Assembly: GCA_002342585.1 (NCBI GenBank)
Contig: DDQG01000006.1
Span: forward strand, 17,523 to 81,522
Length of the DNA stretch: 64,000 bases
Direction: 5' to 3'
Source: Prevotellaceae bacterium UBA2448
GTDB taxonomy: Bacteria; Bacteroidota; Bacteroidia; Bacteroidales; Bacteroidaceae
The position numbers and the translations under genes were made by a program. A model generated the notes under the pieces. That model was not told the origin of the DNA. It worked only from the letters and a program-made list of their open reading frames with translations, and did no database searches. Positions 26,517 through 35,284 of this stretch are shown in pieces; positions within the stretch are counted from its first letter, which is position 1; each line of letters opens with the position of its first letter.

Positions 26517-26594
26517 AAATCCCTATAACCTTCCCCAAGCGCACTGCTGATTGACTTCACGCGGGCCCAAGTTGGAAGAATAGGGATTTTTTTT
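26517..26594 (+). ncRNA. candidate small RNA with paired ends and terminator
   Basis: AAATCCCTAT at the predicted 5' end (26517-26526) is fully complementary to ATAGGGATTT (26580-26589), which is followed by a run of T to 26594. A second helix CTTCC (26530-26534) with GGAAG (26574-26578) sits inside, enclosing a C/G-rich loop of about 40 nt that stands out from the AT-rich surroundings. A promoter, a defined 5' end at the helix and an intrinsic terminator together indicate an independent RNA of about 75 nt. I cannot match it to SRP RNA, tmRNA, RNase P RNA or a tRNA; a shortened or divergent known RNA cannot be excluded. Confidence 0.55.
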
Positions 26595-26639
26595 GCTGGT
26601 GTGCACAAGAAATTTTTTTCCTGTGCACACCAGCAAAAA
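26590..26639. repeat. 18-bp perfect inverted repeat
   Basis: TTTTTGCTGGTGTGCACA (26590-26607) is repeated inverted at 26622-26639 around a 14-nt loop. Its centre contains the palindrome TGTGCACA on each arm. Flanking AGGGATTTT (26582-26590) and AAAATCCCT (26649-26657) extend the pairing with a bulge. It lies just upstream of the HAD gene promoter and may be an operator, a bidirectional stop or part of a leader RNA. Confidence 0.6.
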
Positions 26640-26692
26640 TTTCATAGTAAAATCCCTTTTTATTATATTTGCCTCAAAAATCGAAATTAAGT

Positions 26693-27346
26693 ATGGTAAA
26701 AACTGTAATTTTTGACCTTGGTGGTGTACTTTTAGATATTGATATGGGTCGCTGCATCAAGGAATTGGAGGCTTTGGGGCTGGATGCTAAATCTTGGATG
26801 ACATCTAAAGGAGAAAGAGGCGCTGCAGGAGGCACTCTTTGCGAAGGTGCTGCAGCAAGTAAAGTTATGGATCAGTACCAGATGGGGCAGATTAGCACAA
26901 AGCAGTTCCTTGGTGAGGCACTGAAAGGTTGCCGTCCTGGGACAACTTGGCAACAGGTAGTAGATGCATGGAATGCTTGGCTAATCTGCATTCCAATTGA
27001 AAAACTCGAAATGCTTAAACGGCTTCGTAAAGAGGGTTATAAAGTGTATATGCTTTCCAACACAAATGAGGAACATTGGCGTTTTATGGAAGAGAATATG
27101 TTTCCTGAACCTGTGTCAAGCTATTTTGATGAAGTATTCATGTCGCAGCTATTGGGTATGGCAAAACCGGATTTAAGAGTTTTCGAATATGTGTTGAAAA
27201 AAATAGGGAAGAAGGCGGAGAACTGTTTATATGTTGACGACACAATTATAAATTGCGAGGCGGCTGCAAGGTTAGGACTTCATACCTGTAAGGTAGAACC
27301 CAACACGATGTGGGAGGAAGAAAAAATAAGGATGCATCTCGATTGA
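26693..27346 (+). CDS. HAD-family hydrolase (YihX-like)
   Basis: A 217-residue cytoplasmic phosphatase. Motif I is FDLGGVLLDID near residue 8, motif II LSNTNEEH, motif III in GMAKPD, and motif IV VDDTIINCEAA. The DLGGV form of motif I and the AKPD sequence put it in the subfamily of small sugar-phosphate or nucleotide phosphatases such as YihX. Start ATG 26693 is preceded by a TATATTTG -7 element at 26664-26671. The stop codon lies inside the loop of the downstream terminator. Substrate unknown. Confidence 0.88.
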   Translation: MVKTVIFDLGGVLLDIDMGRCIKELEALGLDAKSWMTSKGERGAAGGTLCEGAAASKVMDQYQMGQISTKQFLGEALKGCRPGTTWQQVVDAWNAWLICIPIEKLEMLKRLRKEGYKVYMLSNTNEEHWRFMEENMFPEPVSSYFDEVFMSQLLGMAKPDLRVFEYVLKKIGKKAENCLYVDDTIINCEAAARLGLHTCKVEPNTMWEEEKIRMHLD

Positions 27347-27363
27347 GGTGCATCCTTTATTAT
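27330..27363. terminator. bidirectional terminator between HAD gene and pckA
   Basis: GGATGCATCTC (27330-27340) and GAGGTGCATCC (27345-27355) form an 11-bp stem with one wobble pair and a 4-nt loop. T-rich tracts follow on both strands, so it can end both converging transcripts. It includes the HAD stop codon. Confidence 0.8.
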
Positions 27364-27383
27364 ATATAATGTGTAATTAAGAA

Positions 27384-28994
27384 TTACAACTTTGGACCAG
27401 CAGCTACGAGAGCCTTACCTGCTTCGTTTGTAGTATATTTGTTGAAGTTCTTGATGAAGCGGCCAGCAAGATCCTTAGCTTTCTCTTCCCAAACTGAAGC
27501 GTCAGCATAAGTGTCGCGTGGGTCGAGGATAGCTGGGTTTACGTTTGGCAGAGATGTTGGTACTTCGAAGTCGAAGAATGGGATCTTCTTAGTTTCAGCC
27601 TTGAGGATTGAACCGTCGAGGATTGCATCGATAATACCACGAGTATCTGGAATAGAGATACGCTTGCCAGTTCCGTTCCAACCAGTGTTTACGAGGTAAG
27701 CCTTTGCGCCAGACTTCTTCATCTTCTTTACGAGTTCCTCAGCATACTTTGTTGGGTGGAGCTCCAGGAATGCCTGACCGAAGCAAGCAGAGAATGTTGG
27801 AGTTGGTTCAGTGATGCCACGCTCTGTACCTGCGAGTTTTGCAGTAAAACCAGAGAGGAAGTAGTACTGAGTCTGCTCTGGAGTAAGGATAGATACTGGA
27901 GGAAGAACTCCGAATGCATCAGCAGAAAGGAAGATAACGTTCTTTGCTGCAGGACCTGCACTCTTGCCGGCAACCTTCTTTACGATGTTCTTGATGTGGT
28001 CGATTGGGTAGCTTACACGAGTGTTCTCAGTTACGCTCTTGTCTGCGAAGTCAATCTTGCCGTTCTTGTCAACTGTAACGTTCTCAAGAAGGGCGTCACG
28101 CTTGATAGCTCCGTAGATGTCAGGTTCGTTCTCCTTAGAGAGGTTGATAACCTTAGCATAGCATCCGCCTTCCAGGTTGAATACGCCTTCGTCGTCCCAT
28201 CCGTGCTCGTCGTCACCGATGAGCAGACGCTTTGGATCTGTAGAAAGAGTAGTCTTACCAGTACCGGAGAGACCGAAGAAGATAGCAGTGTTCTTACCTT
28301 CCATGTCTGTGTTAGCAGAACAGTGCATAGAAGCGATACCCTGAAGTGGGAGGTAGTAGTTCTGCATAGAGAACATACCCTTCTTCATTTCGCCACCATA
28401 CCAAGTGTTGATGATTACCTGCTCACGGCTCTTAGTGTTGAATGCAACACAAGTCTCAGAGTTCAGACCGAGTTCCTTGTAGTTTTCTACCTTAGCCTTA
28501 GAAGCATTGTAGATAACGAAGTTTGGTTCGAAGTTAGCAAGTTCTTCCTTTGTTGGCTGGATGAACATGTTCTCAACGAAGTGAGCCTGCCAAGCAACTT
28601 CAACGATGAAACGAACAGCAAGACGAGTAGCCTTGTTAGCGCCACAGAATGCATCAACTACATAGAGCTGCTTATTAGAAAGCTCTTTCTTAGCGATTTC
28701 CTTAACCTTAGCCCAAACATCTTCGCTCATTGGGTGGTTGTCGTTCTTGTATGCTTCAGAAGTCCACCATACGTTGTTGTGGCTTTCGTCGTTATCAACG
28801 ATGTACTTGTCCTTAGGTGAACGACCAGTGAAGATACCAGTCATAACGTTTACTGCACCAAGTTCAGTTTCCTGACCCTTTTCGTAACCTTCGAGAGCAG
28901 GATTGATTTCAGCTTTGTAAAGTTCCTCGTAAGAAGGATTGTGAGCAATCACAGTGCTACCAGTGATGCCATACTTTGTCAAATCTAATGCCAT
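27384..28994 (-). CDS. pckA: phosphoenolpyruvate carboxykinase (ATP)
   Basis: A 536-residue enzyme that interconverts oxaloacetate and PEP with ADP/ATP. The kinase-1a P-loop GLSGTGKT is at residues 241-248 and kinase-2 LIGDDEHGW at 258-266; TGRSPKDK near residue 56 binds substrate. In succinate-producing Bacteroidales it fixes CO2 on PEP and gains ATP, feeding the fumarate reductase encoded near the right end. Codon choice is strongly biased toward C-ending codons, like frdCAB, indicating high expression. A TACCTTTG element (29091-29084, minus) gives a leader of about 80 nt. Confidence 0.97.
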   Translation of the reverse strand: MALDLTKYGITGSTVIAHNPSYEELYKAEINPALEGYEKGQETELGAVNVMTGIFTGRSPKDKYIVDNDESHNNVWWTSEAYKNDNHPMSEDVWAKVKEIAKKELSNKQLYVVDAFCGANKATRLAVRFIVEVAWQAHFVENMFIQPTKEELANFEPNFVIYNASKAKVENYKELGLNSETCVAFNTKSREQVIINTWYGGEMKKGMFSMQNYYLPLQGIASMHCSANTDMEGKNTAIFFGLSGTGKTTLSTDPKRLLIGDDEHGWDDEGVFNLEGGCYAKVINLSKENEPDIYGAIKRDALLENVTVDKNGKIDFADKSVTENTRVSYPIDHIKNIVKKVAGKSAGPAAKNVIFLSADAFGVLPPVSILTPEQTQYYFLSGFTAKLAGTERGITEPTPTFSACFGQAFLELHPTKYAEELVKKMKKSGAKAYLVNTGWNGTGKRISIPDTRGIIDAILDGSILKAETKKIPFFDFEVPTSLPNVNPAILDPRDTYADASVWEEKAKDLAGRFIKNFNKYTTNEAGKALVAAGPKL

Positions 28995-29199
28995 AGTATA
29001 ATATTTTAAAAAATTAGAAATTAATTTCGAAAAAAGTGTGAGATGTGTATATCTGATGAAACATCTTTCTACCTAATCAGGTGCAAAGGTATTGAATTGT
29101 TTTACTATATTATTAATGTGGAAACTTAAATTGTGTGAAAATATTTTTTTTTGCTTATTCTCTTGCTTTTTGTGGGCAAGTTGTAAAGCAAATGTGTCA

Positions 29200-29595
29200 T
29201 CATGACTTGTTTTTGTTCCAAGTAAAGACGATTCGCAGCACGCTGAACTGCACCAACATGGCAACCAGCATAACAAGTGGAGGGGCAATCAGTTTGTGTA
29301 CTCCTGCCCATAGAAATATGTTGAAAAGAACAATATGAAGAAAGTAATTCAATCCATGACTTCCTGCAAAACCAATAAACTTACCCCAAGAAGGTCGAGT
29401 TCGAAACGTGAAATAATTGGTTAGAAAATAGTTGCCAACGAAACTGATTACATAACCTGCTGTGTATGCAATGTTTAGATTAATCCAATACTGTAACAGG
29501 AAGTATATTCCATAATGTACGGCAGCTGCACATGTGCCGATGATGCAAAAGCGTATAAACTGCATCACCCGTTCGTTATTTTTAAGTTTTATCAT
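29200..29595 (-). CDS. GtrA-family membrane protein
   Basis: A 131-residue protein with four membrane helices of the GtrA type, proposed to flip polyprenyl-phosphate sugars across the inner membrane. The segments FCIIGTCAAAVHYGIYFLL and GYVISFVGNYFLTNYFTF are typical. It overlaps the adjacent glycosyltransferase gene by 14 nt, the common GtrA-GtrB pairing. Together they likely supply a lipid-linked sugar for decorating a surface glycan or lipid A. Confidence 0.9.
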   Translation of the reverse strand: MIKLKNNERVMQFIRFCIIGTCAAAVHYGIYFLLQYWINLNIAYTAGYVISFVGNYFLTNYFTFRTRPSWGKFIGFAGSHGLNYFLHIVLFNIFLWAGVHKLIAPPLVMLVAMLVQFSVLRIVFTWNKNKS

Positions 29596-30547
29596 TGTCT
29601 TTTTGATGCATCAATATTTGCTCAATAGAATAAAGCGGGCGCTGTTTTACTTCGATATATATTTTCCCGATGTATTCGCCTACAATACCAATACTTAGCA
29701 ATAGTGCACTGCCGATAAACCATACGCTCAACATAATACTGCTCCATCCGGGAGTCACATGACCGCTTATCCAACTTGTAAGAACGTATATAAGCATGAG
29801 GAAACAAATCACCATTCCAATTGTTCCTACACCAATGATTAATGATATTGGTTTTGTAGAAAAAGAAGTGATTCCATCGGTGGCAAGACGTAGCATTTTA
29901 CTCAAAGTGTATTTGCTGGATCCAGCTGTGCGCGGACTTATTACATCGTCTACTGTGGCAGAAGGAAATCCCATCATTGGCATTAAGCCGCGTAGATAGA
30001 GATTTCGTTCTTTATAGAGGGATAGTTCGTTGAGTGCACGTTTGCTTAATAAACGAAAATCAGCATGATTGTATATGGCCTTAACACCCATGCTTTGTTG
30101 TATTTTGTAAAAAAGAATAGCGCTCGAACGTTTTGCAAATGAGTCGCCTTCGCGACTTATTTTTACACCATATACGATGTCGTTACCTGCGTTGTATTTG
30201 TCAATCATTTCTTCAATAGCATTGATGTCGTCTTGTAGGTCTGCATCAATTGTAACTACTGCATCAGCATAATCTTTTGCTGTCATCATTCCTGCCATGA
30301 TGGCATTCTGGTGACCTACATTATGAGCCAGATTTAGCCCACAGATGAATTTATTTGTAGAGTGCAGTTCCTGAATGATAGACCATGTTTTGTCACGACT
30401 GCCATCGTTGACATATAAAATAAAACTGTCACTGCTGATTTTTTTCTTGGTAATAAGATTGTTAAACAGTGAAGATAGACGGGAGGCTGATTCGTGCAAA
30501 ACTTCCTCCTCATTGTAACATGGAGATACTATGGCAAATCTTATCAT
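29582..30547 (-). CDS. dolichol-phosphate-mannose-type GT2 glycosyltransferase (GtrB-like)
   Basis: A 321-residue enzyme that transfers a sugar from a nucleotide donor to polyprenyl phosphate. The GT-A domain has SPCYNEEE near the start and the metal-binding IDADLQDD near residue 95. Two C-terminal membrane helices follow (IGVGTIGMVICFLMLIYVL and a later GSALLLSIGIVGEY). I chose ATG 30547, which gives a 4-nt overlap with the deacetylase gene. It probably works with the overlapping GtrA protein. Confidence 0.9.
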   Translation of the reverse strand: MIRFAIVSPCYNEEEVLHESASRLSSLFNNLITKKKISSDSFILYVNDGSRDKTWSIIQELHSTNKFICGLNLAHNVGHQNAIMAGMMTAKDYADAVVTIDADLQDDINAIEEMIDKYNAGNDIVYGVKISREGDSFAKRSSAILFYKIQQSMGVKAIYNHADFRLLSKRALNELSLYKERNLYLRGLMPMMGFPSATVDDVISPRTAGSSKYTLSKMLRLATDGITSFSTKPISLIIGVGTIGMVICFLMLIYVLTSWISGHVTPGWSSIMLSVWFIGSALLLSIGIVGEYIGKIYIEVKQRPLYSIEQILMHQKDNDKT

Positions 30548-31329
30548 GATACTTTCCAACGTTTTGTAAATTCTGTATATGTTATAAACTCAGCTCCTTC
30601 TGTTTTGAACATCTGAATGAGTTCGTGCAAGCGCCTTATCATTCCATCGCCAGCATGGTTCTTGATAATAAACGGCATGCGAAGTTCTGGGTGCTCTGCA
30701 AGGGGATAAAACTCCCATGGATGAAAATAAGTGACAAATTGCCCATCGTGACTGTGTGTCCATCTACACCATTTCTTATAAAGCCACATAGGCAGGTTGT
30801 GCATTGCAAGCCAAAATAAAGGGAAACGGAAGTAAGGGGTTACTGATGCAGGAATTTGTAGTACATTTCCCTTCATAAACGGAATCCTGCTTTCTGTCAG
30901 ATGCATATATCTGCCTGGAATGAAAGCTGGATTTAGTGACGAATTGTATATGTATCCTTGTCGTTCAATTTCTTCGTCAGAAACAGGAAACATGCGAGGT
31001 TGGCGATAACCATATATAGTCTGTCCGATCAGTTGTTCCAAAGTTTTTTTGCTGTTTATCACGTCTTCTGGTTTAGGATTCCAGTGATCGCATCCATGTG
31101 CAGCCACTTCATGTCCTTCAGCAATGATGCGGTTCATTACTTCAGGTGCATGTTGTGCAAAATTTGCGGTGCAGAAAAACGTAGCGTGTACACCTTCAGC
31201 TTTCAATACATCCAATATTTTATTGGTACCAAAAATTGATACCTTCATTCCGTCGGTGAGTGTGTCATAATCTACACCATGCTCACGTGGTACATCGAAT
31301 TCTTCCGTGTCAAAACTGAGTAATACCAT
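30544..31329 (-). CDS. polysaccharide deacetylase (NodB homology)
   Basis: A 261-residue carbohydrate esterase 4-like enzyme. SFDTEEFDVP holds the first catalytic Asp and the metal-binding Asp, and EVAAHGCDHWNP provides the metal-binding histidines; YGYRQPRMF is the third motif. No signal peptide is evident, so it may act at the cytoplasmic face on a lipid-linked sugar. With the GT2 and GtrA genes it resembles modules that deacetylate an undecaprenyl-linked amino sugar before transfer, an inference. A TACATTTG element (31359-31352, minus) lies 23 nt upstream. Confidence 0.88.
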   Translation of the reverse strand: MVLLSFDTEEFDVPREHGVDYDTLTDGMKVSIFGTNKILDVLKAEGVHATFFCTANFAQHAPEVMNRIIAEGHEVAAHGCDHWNPKPEDVINSKKTLEQLIGQTIYGYRQPRMFPVSDEEIERQGYIYNSSLNPAFIPGRYMHLTESRIPFMKGNVLQIPASVTPYFRFPLFWLAMHNLPMWLYKKWCRWTHSHDGQFVTYFHPWEFYPLAEHPELRMPFIIKNHAGDGMIRRLHELIQMFKTEGAEFITYTEFTKRWKVS

Positions 31330-31467
31330 AATTTTTTATAAAATATGTGTGCAAATGTATGCATTTTGATGCTATTCATGAAATGATTTCTATAATTTTG
31401 ATATGTGACGAATGTGTGTGTTTCTTTTTTTTCGTATGTTTGCAATGTGAATTTATATTTTACTCGT

Positions 31468-33315
31468 ATGAGATACGCGAAAGCATTTATTCTGGTTTAT
31501 GTGCTCTGGCTGCTTTTAGGAACAGTGAGTAAGGTCGTTTTTCTCTTAATACACCACGAGACGATAGGGGCTTGTGATATGGGAGATTTATTGGGTGTAT
31601 TAGGGCATGGTGTAAAACTTGATATGGCTATTGCTGGGTATCTGACCGTACTACCTGCGTTGATATTACTAATGGGGGAATGGCTGGAGGGGAAATACAT
31701 TCTGCCGCTTTGGCGTTTACTTTTTGTATTTCTCTCGTTTGGAACTGCATTGTTTTATAGTGTCAATATAGGTCTTTATGCTTATTGGGGATTCCCGCTT
31801 GATAGTACCCCTTTGTTGTACCTTAAAACATCCCCCACAGATACTATGGCGAGTATGACTATGTGGGAAATCGTTTATCGTTGCATGATTATAATAGTGT
31901 CATCTGTCCTTACTTATCTGCTTTTTGAATATATATTAGTTCCCAAACAATTATTTGGAGGACGTAAAAGAGTTCCGGTCAGGAGAAAAATAATAACGAC
32001 CACTTTCTTGCTTATTATGACAGCATTGCTCATATTGCCGATTCGTGGTGGATTAGGCACAGGTACAAATCATACAGGAACTGTATATTTCAGTCAGAAT
32101 ATACGATTAAATCATGCCGCTGTTAATCCTATATTCAGTTTTGTAGAATCTGTATTACACAAGGTGGACATTGGAAGCCAATTCCGCTTTATGGATGATA
32201 ACGAAGCCAATCGTATATTCGATGGAATGGTCTATACTCAACTACGGAAAGATAATGATAGTCTGAAGTTCATCACTAAGCCGAATGTTATTGTCATAAT
32301 GTTGGAGAGTTTTTCGAAATACATAATGTCTGAGGGTGGACATCTAACGGGAGTAACTCCTAATTTGGACTCTATAAAAAAGGAAGGATGGTATTTTGAC
32401 CAATTTTATGCTAATACAGTTCGCACAGATAGGGCAATAGTATCTATATTGAGTGGATTGCCTGCACAGCCAAGTATGAGCATAATGGATATGCCAAATA
32501 AATCAACTCAGTTGCCTTCTATTGCACGAAGTTTGCGTAGCAATGGATATACCACTAGTTTTTATTATGGTGGAGATACCAACTATAGCAATATGCAATC
32601 ATATGTCGTCGGAACAGGGTATCAGAATGTAGTGTCGGATAAAAGTTTTCCTTCTTCCCAGATCACAAGCAAATGGGGTGTTCACGATGGAATCGTGTTC
32701 GATAGGATATTGAAAGATATCGATGAAATGGGGAAAAATAATCCTTTCTTTGTTACTATGATGACCCTCAGTAGCCACGAACCGTTTGATGTGCCTTATA
32801 AAAGTCAATTTGCTCATGAGGCTTTGAATGCATTTGCTTATACAGATCATGAATTGGGACGTTTTATGGATAGTTTGAAAACTAAACCTTTATGGAAAAA
32901 TACTCTCGTAGTTATTGTACCAGATCATCTTGGAGCTTATCCCGATAATATTGATAATTATCAGATGTGGCGTTATGAGATACCGCTTGTTATGACTGGT
33001 GGTATTATTAAAGAACCCCAATCAATACATGCTATTGGGAGCCAGAATGATATTGCAGCTACTATATTAGGTCTGCTCAATATTGACCATAGCGACTTCG
33101 CCTTTTCTAAAGATCTGCTTGATTCTCGTGCTCCTCACTTTGCGTTCTTGGCTTTTCCTGATGCATCTTTTGGTATGATAACAGAGCGGAATCAGATCCT
33201 TTATGATGGAATTCCCAATTCTGTGATATTGGATAGAGGAGAAAAAAGGGGAGAGAATCTCAGTAAAGCAAAAGCCTATTTGCAGAAACTTTATGATTAC
33301 ATAGACGGTTTATAA
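31468..33315 (+). CDS. LTA-synthase-like sulfatase-superfamily membrane protein, copy 1
   Basis: A 615-residue protein with about five N-terminal membrane helices and an exported alkaline-phosphatase-superfamily domain from about residue 270. Metal ligands and nucleophile regions are visible: VIMLESFSKY, Thr320 in NTVRTDRAIV, and VIVPDHLGAYP. Such enzymes usually move phosphoglycerol or phosphoethanolamine onto glycans or lipids in the periplasm. ATG 31468 is preceded by TATGTTTG (31435-31442), so the transcript would start about 19 nt before it. In this surface-glycan region it may decorate the polysaccharide or lipid A. Substrate unknown. Confidence 0.87.
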   Translation: MRYAKAFILVYVLWLLLGTVSKVVFLLIHHETIGACDMGDLLGVLGHGVKLDMAIAGYLTVLPALILLMGEWLEGKYILPLWRLLFVFLSFGTALFYSVNIGLYAYWGFPLDSTPLLYLKTSPTDTMASMTMWEIVYRCMIIIVSSVLTYLLFEYILVPKQLFGGRKRVPVRRKIITTTFLLIMTALLILPIRGGLGTGTNHTGTVYFSQNIRLNHAAVNPIFSFVESVLHKVDIGSQFRFMDDNEANRIFDGMVYTQLRKDNDSLKFITKPNVIVIMLESFSKYIMSEGGHLTGVTPNLDSIKKEGWYFDQFYANTVRTDRAIVSILSGLPAQPSMSIMDMPNKSTQLPSIARSLRSNGYTTSFYYGGDTNYSNMQSYVVGTGYQNVVSDKSFPSSQITSKWGVHDGIVFDRILKDIDEMGKNNPFFVTMMTLSSHEPFDVPYKSQFAHEALNAFAYTDHELGRFMDSLKTKPLWKNTLVVIVPDHLGAYPDNIDNYQMWRYEIPLVMTGGIIKEPQSIHAIGSQNDIAATILGLLNIDHSDFAFSKDLLDSRAPHFAFLAFPDASFGMITERNQILYDGIPNSVILDRGEKRGENLSKAKAYLQKLYDYIDGL

Positions 33316-33368
33316 TGTATTGTAGGAGTTTTTGCGCCTATATTTTATGTTTATATTCTTTTATTTCT

Positions 33369-33376
33369 TATCTTTG
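33369..33376 (+). promoter_or_regulatory. -7 element upstream of the ABC exporter
   Basis: TATCTTTG matches TAnnTTTG and lies 25 nt before the start codon. No clear TTTG -33 box is present. Confidence 0.45.
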
Positions 33377-33400
33377 CCCCAATTATAAGATTTTGTAGAG

Positions 33401-35236
33401 ATGCTGAAACAGTTTTTTTCCATCATGGCACGCTATCTTAAACCATATAGAAAATATTTGGTTTGGTCAGTTGTGCTCAATTTCTTCTCACAGTGGATGA
33501 ATGTGTTTTCGTTCATGGTGCTGATTCCAATTCTTAATATTCTTTTTAAGATAGATAAACAGGTATATACCTATCAGCCTATAGATTGGAGCCATATCCA
33601 TAAAGAAGTACTTGTAAATAATGCTTATGCATGGATTCAAGAATTGATAACTATACATGGTGCATTTCTTACATTGGTTTTTATGGGGTTAGCGCTCATT
33701 GTAATGACTGGAATAAAAACAGCAGGCTACTTTGCTTCGTCATCTGTTATGGTTCCGTTGCGTACGGGAGTTGTTAGGGATATACGTATTGAAGTATATG
33801 AGAAAGTGTTGAAACTACCTTTAAGTTTCTTTTCTGAGGAACGTAAAGGTGATATCATTGCTCGTATGAGCGCTGACGTACAGATGGTCGAAACCTCCAT
33901 CACTAGCTCCATTGACATGCTTATTCGTCAACCAATTGCCATTCTCGTGTGTTTCTTTACGTTGTTTACGGTTAGTTGGCAGTTGACGGTTTTTGTAATA
34001 GTGGTAGCTCCTATAGCAGGATGGATTATGGGCGTTGTCAGTCGTAAATTAAAAAGTCAGTCATCAGCTGTGCAAGGACAGTGGGGGGATATCATAGCGC
34101 AACTCGACGAAACTCTTGGTGGACTTCGTATCATCAAGGCTTTCATTGCAGAGCATAAGATGCTTAAACGTTTTATCTTTGTGAACGATGAATTTAGAAA
34201 GGCAATGAATGAAATGATTATTCGTCAGAATGCAGCTCATCCTATGTCTGAGTTTTTGGGTACCATTATCATTGTAGTGGTACTGTGGTTTGGCGGTTTT
34301 CTTATTTTGCATGAATCAGACCTTATTGATGCCTCTACTTTTATCTTCTACATGGTAATTCTTTATAGTGTAATCAATCCTTTGAAGGAACTTTCACGAG
34401 CTACTTATCAGATTCCACTTGGACTTGCTTCAATGGATCGTATCGACTTCATCCTGAAGGCTGAGAATCCGATCAAAGAAATTGCAAACCCAGAGCCACT
34501 TACTTCGTTTGAAGACAAAGTAGAAATCCAGGATGTTTCATTCCACTATGTTGAAGGTCGGGACGTTCTGAAGCATATCAATCTGATAGTTCCTAAGGGT
34601 AGAACTATTGCCTTAGTAGGTCAGTCTGGTTCAGGTAAGAGTACTCTTGTTGACCTTATCCCTCGTTATCACGATGTGTGTGATGGTAGGATATTGATAG
34701 ATGGAAAAGATATTAGAAATGTAGGAATCTCCAGCCTGCGCCAGCTTATTGGAAATGTAAATCAGGAAGCAATTCTTTTTAACGATACATTCTACAATAA
34801 TATCACCTTTGGTGTTGAGAATGCTACGATGGAACAAGTCATCGAAGCTGCAAAGATAGCAAATGCCCACGATTTCATAATGGAGAGCGAACATGGATAT
34901 GATACGATGATTGGAGACCGTGGTGGAAGACTTTCCGGAGGTCAGCGTCAGCGTGTCAGCATAGCTCGTGCCATCTTGAAGAATCCTCCTATCCTTATCC
35001 TCGATGAAGCTACATCAGCTCTCGATACTGAGAGCGAACGTCTCGTTCAAGAAGCCCTCGAGCGATTGATGAAGAGCCGTACCACAGTCGCCATAGCTCA
35101 CCGTCTTTCAACCATAAAGAATGCCGATGAAATCTTCGTTATTTACGAGGGTGAAATAGTGGAACGTGGGCAGCATGACGAACTTATAGAGAAAAATGGC
35201 TATTATAAACGACTGTATGATATGCAGCAGTTGTAA
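33401..35236 (+). CDS. MsbA-like ABC exporter (fused membrane and ATPase domains)
   Basis: A 611-residue half-transporter that works as a dimer. Six membrane helices occupy residues about 20-330. The ATPase has Walker A GQSGSGKST (407-415), signature LSGGQRQR and Walker B ILILDEATSALD. In Gram-negatives such proteins flip lipid A-core or lipid-linked glycans; in this polysaccharide region lipid export is likely. The membrane part has an inserted periplasmic stretch around residues 50-90. Whether it is the essential MsbA or a dedicated exporter cannot be decided here. Confidence 0.92.
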   Translation: MLKQFFSIMARYLKPYRKYLVWSVVLNFFSQWMNVFSFMVLIPILNILFKIDKQVYTYQPIDWSHIHKEVLVNNAYAWIQELITIHGAFLTLVFMGLALIVMTGIKTAGYFASSSVMVPLRTGVVRDIRIEVYEKVLKLPLSFFSEERKGDIIARMSADVQMVETSITSSIDMLIRQPIAILVCFFTLFTVSWQLTVFVIVVAPIAGWIMGVVSRKLKSQSSAVQGQWGDIIAQLDETLGGLRIIKAFIAEHKMLKRFIFVNDEFRKAMNEMIIRQNAAHPMSEFLGTIIIVVVLWFGGFLILHESDLIDASTFIFYMVILYSVINPLKELSRATYQIPLGLASMDRIDFILKAENPIKEIANPEPLTSFEDKVEIQDVSFHYVEGRDVLKHINLIVPKGRTIALVGQSGSGKSTLVDLIPRYHDVCDGRILIDGKDIRNVGISSLRQLIGNVNQEAILFNDTFYNNITFGVENATMEQVIEAAKIANAHDFIMESEHGYDTMIGDRGGRLSGGQRQRVSIARAILKNPPILILDEATSALDTESERLVQEALERLMKSRTTVAIAHRLSTIKNADEIFVIYEGEIVERGQHDELIEKNGYYKRLYDMQQL

Positions 35237-35284
35237 TATTATCGTCATAACACCTTTTATAAGTTTTAATGGAAGCGACCGGCT

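Larger units (their letters stand above)
26368..26692. other. intergenic region with two RNA-like structures and two promoters
   Basis: This 325-bp gap between divergent genes holds a promoter (26478-26510), a candidate small RNA (26517-26594), an 18-bp inverted repeat (26590-26639) and a second -7 element TATATTTG (26664-26671) that suits the HAD gene. I see no protein-coding gene here. Confidence 0.6.

Noticed and set aside
26517..26594. Assignment of the small RNA as SRP RNA, 6S RNA or a tRNA
   Set aside because: Length and visible motifs do not fit: no GGAA-capped SRP helix, far shorter than 6S RNA, no cloverleaf or T-loop.
26420..26608. Minus-strand short open frame across the candidate small RNA
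   Set aside because: It spans the promoter, terminator and hairpin, and the peptide has no recognisable features.
27756..28820. Long plus-strand open frame of 354 codons opposite pckA
   Set aside because: It is an antisense shadow caused by the biased codon use of pckA; the predicted protein has no sensible domain pattern.
35237..35284. Terminator between the ABC exporter and the convergent GT2 gene
   Set aside because: No stem with a T-run could be found in the 48-nt gap.
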